Positions 1 through 10,500 of a DNA stretch of 64,000 nt are shown here, piece by piece (position 1 is the first letter of the stretch; every line of letters begins with the position of its first letter). This stretch comes from Undaria pinnatifida. Taxonomy: Eukaryota; Sar; Phaeophyceae; Laminariales; Alariaceae. The notes below the pieces were generated by a model. That model saw only the letters and a program-made list of their open reading frames with translations. It ran no database searches and was not told the DNA's origin. A program made the position numbers and the translations under genes. The stretch spans positions 17,414,751-17,478,750 of the forward strand of contig JABAKD010000023.1 of NCBI GenBank assembly GCA_012845835.1, in the 5' to 3' direction.

Positions 1-475
1 CGGCCCTCTGTTAAGAAACCGAGGTTTTAGTTTTAGGCTGAATTTTGTATCTTCATGAGAATTGCAAAATGATGTGGGCAACCCAACACTAACTTCGGTA
101 TAAAAATTACCGAAGTTCTTACTTCTCCGCAACAACCTTGCGTGAGCCCCACTCTAATGAGAGGGAGGCATGCGCGATTTTTTTTATGATGTTTTACCAT
201 GTTCCAAAGCGCCTCCATTTTTTTTTCGCGCTTCGCGCGATTATTTTGATGCCTTACGAAAGTGTCCCCATGTATGGGATCCGTGCCTCTAGATAACGAT
301 CACACACCACATCAGATCCTCAACAGTCAATCACCACAAAGAAGATCAACTGCCGTGTCTTACCAACAACACTACACACTCTCTGGTGCTCCACTTTCCA
401 CAAGGTCCATGACAAGCTTTGAAAAAAATGCACATCACGACACGCTTAGTTTACATTTGGACTAGGGAAATGGTT
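1..475. other. intergenic, no gene seen
   Basis: I see no recognisable coding sequence or RNA gene here. The stretch is ordinary mixed sequence with two T-runs near 180 and 220. It ends where similarity between the 476-3478 element and its second copy at 29389 begins. Confidence 0.5.
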
Positions 476-1252
476 TTTGTAACGCAGGCGAATTAGTATA
501 ACTCGCATTGTTTGTCTCCAGGCCCGATTCAGGCCCAACCAACTTGTTTGAACGCCGATCTTGCCGTGGGTCTGTGAGCATGGGTGCAGAAAAGGTTAAA
601 CCGGCGCTCTCCCGCCGCGCGGGCGCGTGCTCGTCGAGGCACGAGCGAAAGCGTCTGGGTGTGGATGAGCCCGTGTATCTTTTCTTGCGGGATGACTATT
701 GATAGACGTGTCTGAGAAAATAAGGACCGTTTTTGACCTCAACATAAAGAAAGACAGATCCCGGTATTATACACCCGGACAGAGCGGATGTCAACAGGAG
801 GAGGCTGGGACGTGGAGGCCGGAAGCAGCCGAGTGTCGGAACGAGCGCTACAGGGCACAAAGGGACATAGAGCAGGGAAAGTTTGAAAGATGACGCCGAG
901 CGCGGCGAGGGTGGAGAGGCTGGCATGCGTCGCGAGGGTAGCACGCACCACCCAGTCTCGATACGGCAAGAAACATTTTGCCTTTACGAACAGAGTGATA
1001 TGATACACCATGGAAAGGGTTCAAGGATATACTTAACATACTTTCGTATTGGCGATGGACAAACGTTTTCGGATATACACGGTGCCTTCGTGGCCAAACT
1101 CGGGCACCATTATATTTCAGTGTTCGCGACGCCCCCAGGACGCCATCGGATTGGCTGGGTGGGTCGGTTCGAGGTCTGTTGATATTATTGTACACACATA
1201 CACATATTGTGTCTTCATGGGGAGGGTGCTCGTGGACTTTTTCTTTTTTTCT

Positions 1253-1625
1253 GTTGTTAAGGAATTAGTAGGGTATCAGTCCGTTTGACCACTTGCAAAA
1301 AGTTAACCAATAGCTTACCCATACTAAGCCATATATATGACACTCTCCCCCCCTGAAACAGCTAGATAGCAGGTCGGCCGGATATATGGGCGGACCTGTC
1401 AATGTCCATGCGGTCTCATTTCCTGGGGATACCGGGGAGAGTATATTTCAAGTTCGGCATGGGGAAAATCGGAAAAAGTTTTCTATTGAGGATGGTGGGA
1501 TTTAAACCAACGACCCAAAAAAAACATGGTATGTCGACGACGCCACTTATTAAGGAATTAGTGGGGTATAAGCCCGTTTGACCACTTGCAAAAGGTTAAC
1601 CAATAGCTTACCCAAACCAAGCCTT
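1253..1625. mobile_element. small insertion with 73-bp direct terminal repeats
   Basis: Two copies of a 73-bp sequence (about 1257-1330 and 1550-1623, from TTAAGGAATTAG to AAGCC) flank about 220 bp. The whole block is missing from the matching point of element X copy 2 (near 30160), so it is an insertion. On the minus strand the internal part has a tRNA T-arm/B-box-like string, GGTTTAAATCCCACC (around 1495-1510). This could be a tiny terminal-repeat retroelement or a tRNA-derived SINE caught between repeats. It has no coding capacity. Confidence 0.5.
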
Positions 1626-1706
1626 ACTACATTGTGCTGTGCTGTACCACTGCTGTACCTGGTACTACGTCCTGCTGTAGTACAGGGTGGCACCGTCGTC
1701 GATCGC

Positions 1707-2050
1707 CCGCCGTCGCCCGGTTGCTCGCTCGCCCGCCGTCGCTCCCTTCCCCGGTCGGTGCCGTTCGATCGCCCGCCGCCGCTGTTGTTATCGTTATTAC
1801 CACGTACCGATACTACAACAACACCAGAGGGGTGTACACATGCATACTACATCATTGAATCGCAATGCATGCACCCCCAGCTCAGCCCGGTCGTTCGCTC
1901 GCCCGCCGTCGCTCCCTTCCCCGGTGCCGTTCGATCGCCCGCCGCCGCTGTTGTTATCATTATTACCACGTACCGATACTACAACAACACCAGAGGGGTG
2001 TACACATGCATACTACATCATTGAATCGCAATGCATGCACCCCCAGCTCA
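1707..2050. repeat. 166-bp tandem duplication
   Basis: A unit containing CGCCCGCCGTCGCTCCC, then GGTGTACACATGCATAC, then ATGCATGCACCCCCAGC occurs twice with a period of 166 bp (for example the gtgtacac string at 1833 and 1999). A single related unit lies at about 30270-30530 in element X copy 2, so the duplication happened in copy 1 only. Confidence 0.75.
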
Positions 2051-3458
2051 GCTCAAGCCCAGCAATATATAGCTGCCTGCCCTGCGGTGCGGTGTTATGT
2101 CGGGCTGCGCTGTGCTTTCGTTCGAATACACAGCAACACCAGGTATGACGCGAAGTATCAGGTACCATGTACTGTTATGTACGTACGTGTTGTACTAGTG
2201 TTTTTGCTTTCTCCATTCAGTCGATTGCCATCTCTTGGCCCCCATGTATGTACGTTTTCCCCCCCCGGTAAATTACACCCCCCGTACTTACTGCCGAATC
2301 AAACGTGACAACGCCAACAAGCACAGAGACAGCACAGTACACAGCACAGGGCAACTAGCTCTCCACAAACCGCTGCTCTTGTCATTTCCAATTCGCTAGT
2401 CGCACCAAACCATGGGCCTCTCCTTTCTGTCCCCTTTACATAAGTTTTCGCTGTATTCTTCCTTGCGCGAGAGCGGAGTCCTTGTACATTGAACGCAAAA
2501 AAGGGGGGCTACACATGTTGGAGGTTTCTTGTGCCGCGTTTGGTGCTGGGCACCTATACGAAGCGCTTCACGAAGCTATGAGAAGCCCGAACGCGAGCTA
2601 CAGCAGAGGGAACCCAACGCCTTCTTGGTTGCCGCCCGCGGTGCCTGCTGCTTGTGTCAGCGGTGTGCGGATCCATACCACGGTGATACCAGTGTACCAG
2701 GTACGACGTACCCGGCACAGCACAAAGCACAGCATGCCTGGTAGCTACCTGGTAATTGGCTGTTTTTTTCTGGGTTGTGAGACCTCGCCCAGCAAGCTCC
2801 TACATAGTTTAATATAAGACTCCCTGCCGAAGGTACCTCAGAGCACTCAGCTGGAGCACCAGGGCCTGCACATGTTAATATGAGGTGGCGATGATGTTTT
2901 AATTTGGGAGAAAATAATCAAGGTAATGAACGTAGCGGGCGGAGAGGGGATATTTTTCACCTACCCCTTTTGGGAAAAATGGGAAATAACTTGTGGAACT
3001 CTAGTTTCGGGAAGCTCTTGAGTTTTTCGCTCCGTTCCTGGTCGAGATGTCCAGAGGGTTAGCGAACCGCTGATGATGTCCATCTGTACTCACACTATCC
3101 TGTTGGGCTCGGAGAGGCCGACCCTCAACGCCTACCCATGCCACTTTTTGTTCGCGCAATGTCGATAAATCGTTGATGCTGCGAACGCAATGGACGGGTC
3201 AGTGGTGCATGTCGATGAGCTCCCGACACAGATTCCGTCTCACGCCCTTCACCTCTGATGCCGAAACTCGGCCGAGGCCGACGACATGTGCTAGGCTGTC
3301 AAGGCATGCAAAAATTGTCGCGATGCTGCTGCTACCGCCGGAGAACGGGTTTTGAGGGTCAATCGATCAAAGGGTGCCCCTGGTTGTGATTTTTGTGCTT
3401 CACTCAAGTGGGCTTCATAAAATGTGGGCTTCACCAAACTCATTTCCGTTTGAGAGAC

Positions 3459-3476
3459 TCCAGGCTGAAGCCTGGA
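3459..3476. other. hairpin at the end of element X
   Basis: A 7-bp perfect stem, TCCAGGC (3459-3465) with GCCTGGA (3470-3476), encloses a TGAA loop. The same structure with one change ends copy 2 at 31963-31980. It is adjacent to the inferred element boundary. Confidence 0.6.
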
Positions 3477-3750
3477 TAATTGCGATCTATCCGTAACCTT
3501 GCACCGGCATCAACAAGGTCGGCGCAGAATAACCTATCATGCGGTTTTCCCAAAAAAAGAATTTCGTCAGTCACCCCCAACGTCGGCGCAGCACAACCTA
3601 TCACATGGCTTTCCTGAAAAAGCGCTACGTCAGTCACTCCACTATGTAGGCGTAACTCCCTCCGCTACCATAAACAAGCACGAGGTAGAACACGATCGAA
3701 TCGACGACAGTAACGGGTATTAAGCAGCTTTCCTACAGTTACGTCCGCGA

Positions 3751-3968
3751 CAGGTGCTAGAAAAACCAACCCGCTTCACGTCCGTCGGTCTACAACTGGT
3801 CGGCTTGTCTGCCACACAGTGTTCCGGTCGATGAAGTCGATTAAACGATTCTTCCGCTATAGGTGCCAGACAAAACAAGCCGTTTAACATCTGTCGGTAT
3901 TCAACCGGTCAGCTTGTCTGTCACTCGGTGCTCCGGTCGATGAAGTCGATGAAACGATTCCGATACTC
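3751..3968. repeat. 109-bp tandem duplication covering the end of the last PIPK exon
   Basis: Two imperfect units lie 109 bp apart (the string ccggtcgatgaagtcgat starts at 3824 and 3933). The right unit includes the last codons and stop of the PIPK coding region plus its 3' flank. The left unit is a diverged extra copy lying in what would be the 3' UTR. Confidence 0.75.
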
Positions 3969-4050
3969 TTGTGGGGGAACGGCAGAAATGTCGTGTCGGT
4001 TATAAACCACGCCCTTCGCCGCCCTCTCCAGCACTTTCCAGGCGTTATAT
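3921..4050 (-). CDS. last PIPK exon with C-terminal ISAVPP motif and stop
   Basis: This 130-bp exon follows an acceptor CTTCCACAG. Its first base A completes the AGA (Arg) codon left open by the exon at 42987. It then encodes YNAWKVLERAAKG, VVYNRHDISAVPPQEY and RNRFIDFIDRSTE, ending in TGA. The ISAVPP..Y..RF pattern is the usual end of PIPK proteins, and the stop falls where the family normally ends. A diverged duplicate of its 3' part lies at 3751-3859. Confidence 0.85.
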
Positions 4051-4468
4051 CTGTGGAAGTATTCATGGTTCAGCACAAAGAGTTGGTAAAGATGAATACG
4101 GTCGCTTCTTGGCAGTGATCGGCCGTATACTTTGGGATGCTGGATTGATTCGTCATGTAAATTAATGGTCGAAAAAACATGTTTCATACATATATCTATC
4201 GTCTAGATTACAGGGGTGGACGCAGAGCTCGTTGGGTTGTTCACCACCACCACCACCAACACCACAACCAACACCACCACCTCCACCAACACCAGCACCA
4301 GCACCAGCATCAGCACCAGCACCACCACTACCACCACCACCACCGCCGCCGCCAGCAGCAGCGCCTGAACCACCCCCACCCCCACGCCCATCCCCCACCG
4401 CAACCGCAACCGCAACCGCAACCGCAACCACAACCGCAACCACAACCACGATCACAACCACGACCACA

Positions 4469-4509
<41 letters not shown>

Positions 4510-4542
4510 AACAACAACAACAACAACAAAAAACATTAACAA

Positions 4543-4595
<53 letters not shown>

Positions 4596-7500
4596 TGTAG
4601 TAATCAGCGGCTCAGTACAAACTATTGGCTATCCTTAACAGATTCAACTTGTGGGATTGGGGGCAACTTGATTCTTGAAACAGCAGAAATCCACCGCACA
4701 ACGGCAGCAGTCAGCTGCAACGAGCAAGAAAGCAACACACAACACAAATACCGCACCAATACGACATCTGCTTCCAGGTCGCCGACACAACACCAAGGAA
4801 GCTACCGCACGACACGCCCACCCGCCGACCAAGCCATCCACCCACCAATCAACCTATCCACCACATGCTACAGCAGTATTGCAGCAACCTAATGGTTGGT
4901 TCGTACTCGAACTTCGCCAAGGCAGGCCGGTACAGCGAAGAGATCAAAATATTGTACCAAAGAAAATTACAGCTCTACCTCCCACAGGCACGAATGTAAA
5001 CCCACGTACTAATTGACCCCTGTAAACCCACCCAACCAGCAACCCACCCCGTCCATTCACCAAACACCTCAACCGCCACGTGGTACAGCAGCAAACAGAG
5101 GCGCTTGATCCGTACTCGACTCTTTATCTTGAAAACACATTGGTACGTTGCATCTCCTGCGGAGTACAATAACGTTTTAGCCACCGATTCTCACCCATCA
5201 AACGACCCACCACCCACCCACGAACCGGTACCGGTACCTACAGCTGCATGCTGAAGATTAACATATCTGCGATTATAGCACGCACGACGAAAACAAAGCA
5301 CCCTCGGTGAGGTCTTATGGCGTGGTCACATAAAGTAAGTAGCATACCGTTCGAGAATCCATAAACAATCGACTCACGAATATCAACTTTTCACCTTTTT
5401 ACGTTGGCCCTGGTCTGTTTCGGTTAATTCTTCACCCAAACCAGTATCTGTGGTGTTGTCTCGCTGGAATGTAAGCGCTAGGGTACGTGATATGTCCGTG
5501 GGGGATATGGCAAAGATGTCAAGCTGCCCTTTCGATTGGTGTTTGGTGTCTGTGAGCAACATACACATCCCCGCAAGGTGTACCAGGTATGCCCTTATTA
5601 ATTTCAGAAAACCGACCAGCTTCTGTAAAAAACGAGGAAAAAGTTAAATAGCAGGGTCGTACGCATAATTTGAATAGCACAAGTCCACAACTAATGCTAC
5701 GACAATCAAGCCGTGAGCATATACCAGTCCCGCTAAAAAGAATGCTGCTTGGTTGTCGGACGTGTCTATAGTTACAATAATACACCAACACGAAGCCCGT
5801 GCTTCCGTTGACCTGCAAACGGCGCAAACAGCGGCAGCGTAGACAGCAACCTCAGCGACAGCACGCCTTTCACACCTCTACTGCTCCAATTAGTCTAGGA
5901 CGAAAGCGGGGATATACGTATACAACGCCGTCATAAATACAACTGTTTCCGTGGACGCCGTCTACTACGACCTTCGCTAAGCGCAGCCCTAAAAGAAAAA
6001 ATAAGGCACGCATTATTTTGCGCTTGTGTACGACAAAAAGTAAAATAGACAACAGCTGTGAGATAGAAAACTTCGTCGAAAATCATTTTTGCAAGCTGTG
6101 TGTGATTCTCCGATCGTGCGTATTACTGGGTGTATGTCCTCATTAAGGATATAGGCCGGCGACTCCCCTTAGAACTAGCTTGTGCCAGGGTCAACAGGGT
6201 GATGTTCATCAATCTGTGCACGGGAAGTATAAAACCCGTTTTTAAGGGGACAAAATCTGACGGCTTACCACCAGTTCAAGATGTATATCTTGTAGTCGTA
6301 TGACCAGTGAGTGGAGAGCGGGGTTTTAAAACGGGGGGGGGGGGAGGGTACTCGGTTTGTGCATGGCCCTAGGCGTTCGACCATAGACTCTCACATCCAT
6401 ACTACGCCGGGACGGAGCACATCGGGTTTTCACCAACCAGGCAGACATTACTTGCACCAAGCGCGAAGCGCCTTGAGGCGTTCGACGAGTCGCATAAAGG
6501 GTGAACTACGTCCTTCCAAGAACCGCTCGTAAGACGGACTTCGGCACCTTGTGCCTACTTTCTTGCTTATGGATGACAGCGCCAATAAGTCACTTTGTTT
6601 TCGGGTGTGGCCTTGCCAGAGAGAGCAATGGGTATTACTACGTAACTGCCTCGTGGATGTCTTACCATGTTCTCATATGATGCGATCGTTCCCCTTGTGC
6701 GGAGTTAGGGTTCCCCACCCCGCGCAATATGATCTAACTCAACAACCATCATAGTGACCGCCAAAAAAAAACAAAAAACGGTACCGTGGTTGTTTAGCTC
6801 ACGCAGTGACTGGCATGTATTACAACGTCGTTGCCAACCAACGCCAACCCCAATAGAGACATATAAAACTAAATGGAGTTCGATATTTCGGATCTTCAAC
6901 ACAACTTCTATATCGCGATTTGCGATTTCGCAAATCGCCCGATTCGCAAATCGTCCGATAAAAAACTCAAAATCGCCTTGTTCCCAGAAGCACGTGAGAT
7001 AAAAAACTTAAATGTGCTGATAATCAGTGAGTGCGCTGCTTTCAAAGAAGACGGCAAAGTACTTGGAATCATTGCGCGGATCACCAGTGCATTACTTTAA
7101 AAAAGACGGCAAACTACTTGGAACTAGTGTGCGGATAACCAGTGCGCTACTTTGAAAAGACGGCAAACTACTTGGAAAAAGTGTACGCGATGACGAGAAC
7201 GATATTTCAAACGAAGACCGTAAACTACATGGAATTAGTGTGCGGATTGTGTTTATTCAAGCAAAGAAAGGTAGACATCTTAAAAAAGAAGGTGCGCCAA
7301 GACTTGTTCTGCACTCTAGATACGAGTCGCCAACCTTACATACCCTACGAGGTCATCGTCCTGAAGCTCGCCTGAGCTCATGAGCATCGGCTTGGCAGAT
7401 CGCACGTCGCACGAAGCGCCTATGCGTCGCTGGCGGGCTTCGGTATATCGCTACTCGTACGACGTGCGTGTGGTCTACAGAGTCTACAGCAGCAGTGCTT

Positions 7501-10500
7501 GTAATTAGATTTCTCAAATCACTTAGGATATTGCCGTGGGTAGAGCCCAGAGAACAGAACCCATGGCATCAGCGACGGCACTGAAATGAAGCGGCTGCCA
7601 AGTGTTGCCTCCTCTCCTCGGTGCGTTCGGCGCGCCAAACGCTACCCGATTGTTGCCGGGTAGGGTGAAGGCCGTGCCGGGTTGGGGCATGGGTTTGAGG
7701 TAACTCCGCCAGAAAGCCACCCAGCCGAAGCACTGAATGTTGTGCTGGTGCCTCTGAATCCGGGCATCCCGGGCACCCACCACCCGCCCCTCCCCGGCCA
7801 CGGGAACACCGACCAGCGGTGTGCATTCAACCCCGTCCCTGCGGCCATCCCTGCTGCTGTTGTCCATGTTGGTGCGGTGCGGATCGGATGACACCGGGCC
7901 TAGGACATGTACGGACCTAGGACATGTACTGCTTGCTGTACGTGTTATCTGAAGCGTGTCCAATTGTGTTTGTCAACAATTCCGGCTCTACTCAATAAAA
8001 AGAACACTACCTATCGCGTTGAGGCAAAGTTTGCCGTGTGCGATTTTTCGCAATTGTTTGTGTTTTGCGGACCACAGGAGCTAAAATAACGTGATTTCCG
8101 GCACGCATATAAAACTCCAGGAGCACACAATTCGGCTCTAACAGACCAAAATCGCGATATTTTTCAAGTTTTATGTGTCTCCAGTATACATACAATGGTT
8201 TACGGCGTCGGTGCCAACCGAAGTCAACTATTATGTATACAAAATAAGGGCGGCGGGGGGCGGGTAAAGGCAAGGGGGAGGGGGGGGAGGGGGTGTACTC
8301 GGGTTGTGCATGGCCGTAGCCGTATGACCATGGACCCTTACATCCCTACTATGCCGGGACGGGGCACGTCGGGTTTTCACCAACCAGACAGACATTGCTT
8401 GCACCAAGCGCGAAGCGCCGTGAGGTGTTCGGCGAGTAGCATGAAGGGTGAACTGCATCCTTCCAATAACCGCTCGTAAGACGGACTTCGGTACCTTGTG
8501 CCTACTTTCTTGCTTATGGATGACAGCGCCAGTGAGTTACTTTGTTTTCTGGTGTGGCCACGCCAAAGACAGCAATGGGTATTACTATGTAACTGCCTCG
8601 TGGGTGCTTTACCATATTCACACTACGTGATGCGATCATTCCTCTTGTGCGGAGTTACGGTTCCCCACTCTGCATCATATCATCTAACTCGATAACCATC
8701 ATGGCGACTGCCAAAAAAAGAAAAAAAAAGAAGAAACGGTACCCTCGTTATCTAGTTCACGCCGTGATTGGCATGTTTTACAGCGTCGTTGCCAACCAAC
8801 GCCAACCCCAAATATACGTAATATTTTACAGCGTCGGTGTCAACCGAGGCCAACAATTATACACACATATTTTAAGGGGCGGGGGTGTGGGGGGGGTGCA
8901 CTCAGTTCGTGCATGGCCCTAGGCGTATGACCATAGAACCTCGCATCCCTACTATGCCGTGACGGAACACACCGGGTTTTCATCAACCAGGCAGGCAATA
9001 ATTGTACCAAGCGCGAGGCGCCGTGAGGTGTTCGGCGAGTCGAATAAAGGGTGAACTACATCCTTCCAAGAACCGCTCGTAAGACGGAATTCGGCACCTT
9101 GTGCCTACTTTCTTGCTCATAGATGACAGCGCCAATGAGTCACTTTGTTTTCTGGTGTGGTCATTCCAGAGAGAGCCATGGGTATTACTATGTAACTGCC
9201 TCGTGGGTGCCTTACCATACTTGTATACACACCATGTGATGCGATAATGCCCCTTGCCCCTTAAGCGAAGTTAGGGTTCTCCACCCCGCGCAATATGATC
9301 TAACTCGATTACCCTCGTGATGACCGGGGGGGTGGGAGCGGAAGGATGGGGGGGGATTATTGGAATTTGAAGACCATATAAATGAATTGGAGCTACTGCA
9401 AGGATAGCTGGAAAGGTAAAGAGGTGATATCACCCTTCGGGTAGTGTCTTATAACTCTGGCGGGATTTTTTTTTTGATGGGGCGGTGGGGGAGGGAGGGT
9501 ATGCGTGTGCGTGTGCTTGTGTGTGTGTCTGGGGGGGTCTTCTTTTGTTTCCTAGCTTAGTCATTAGAACATTTATCACGCATTCCCTTCGAGACGGAGC
9601 ACCGTTCCTACCCCAAATAGTGACACCTCCAACATTTGGGCGCTCATAACTCCTTTTCCATATATTACAAGAAAAATTGTTTGCTCATCTTATCCCCTTC
9701 CTGTTTCGCCGTCTGTAGACGCCATCTATCTCCTGGGATAGCGATCGTTTTCTCGATACCCTCTGGTCTACTAAACCCCTCCATGTCGCATTCATCTGAT
9801 TTCCTTATCTCATCCTTCACATCCCGTTCTTCCTTGCATATTTCACATTCTCCTACTATATGATTCCTACTCTATTGTTGTGCCACACGGGCACACATCT
9901 GCATTCACGTCCTGCTCCTTCTGACTACTGGTATATCCCTTTCTTCTTTCTGGTAGGTCCAGGTTCCCCACCCGAAATCGCAGTTTCAGCATTTTCGCGT
10001 AGCCGTGCAAATACGTTTTCGTTCCAATATCTTCCCTCAACCCCCCGTGTGTCTCTAAGTGATCCTCCTCGGTCACCTTATTTCTTAGCACTAGCCTTTC
10101 CCTCTCTTCTGTTCTTTCTTTTACTTCTGTCCTGCACCCGCCATACTTTATGGACAGTCCCTCTTCTCGGTCTCCCCCTAAATATTTTCATGTTTTCTCG
10201 GCTACGTGTTCCCATCTTATTCCAGCTCATTCCAGCTCGTCGCTTTGTTACTTTCTCCCATACAGCCCTATCAGCTATGGCTGGCATCCTCTTTTCTGGC
10301 ATACCCTTACTTTATATTGCTATTTCAACTTTCTCACGCCTAATTCGTTTTTGGTGGGTACAGTTCTACTTCTGCTGTCAATGCTGTATTACTCGTCGTA
10401 CATGAGCATCCTAGTATATTTTTAGCTGCTGTCATCTGCACTGGTTCCAGTTGTTTTACGAGTTTAGTGTTCGTTTCCCATGCTTCTCCTGCATACTCCA

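Larger units (their letters stand above)
476..3478. mobile_element. unclassified dispersed element X, copy 1
   Basis: This block is collinear with 29389-31982. Both begin around GTAACGCARGCGAAT, followed by TTGTCTCCAGG, and both end with a short hairpin followed by AATT. Its mobility is shown by the second copy, which interrupts a LINE whose intact sister copy (around 10387) supplies the empty site. No ORF in it matches a family I recognise, so it is probably non-autonomous or too decayed. Copy 1 is longer because it holds a nested insertion (1253-1625) and a 166-bp tandem duplication. The class is uncertain. The terminal hairpins recall Helitrons, but neither a canonical CTRR end nor a clean target duplication is visible. 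It lies downstream of the last PIPK exon. Confidence 0.6.
6333..9325. repeat. array of about 610-bp monomers starting with G-tracts
   Basis: Monomers start at about 6333, 8276 and 8880, each with a G-run followed by TACTCGG/CACTCAG and TGCATGGCC. Each then has ACGGAGCAC.TCGGGTTTTCA, GCGCGAAGCGCC, GGTGAACT, GATGACAGCGCCA, GTAACTGCCTCGTGG, and an A-rich run before TTGCCAACCAACGCCAACCCC. After removing the 1.33-kb insertion in monomer 1, the spacing is about 610 bp. A second array of the same monomer lies at 41007-41800. No coding function is apparent, and the open frames differ between copies. Confidence 0.85.

Noticed and set aside
4162-4892. His-, Pro-, Thr- or Val-rich frames over the triplet repeat
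   Set aside because: All six frames are open through a CAN microsatellite. They are by-products of the repeat.
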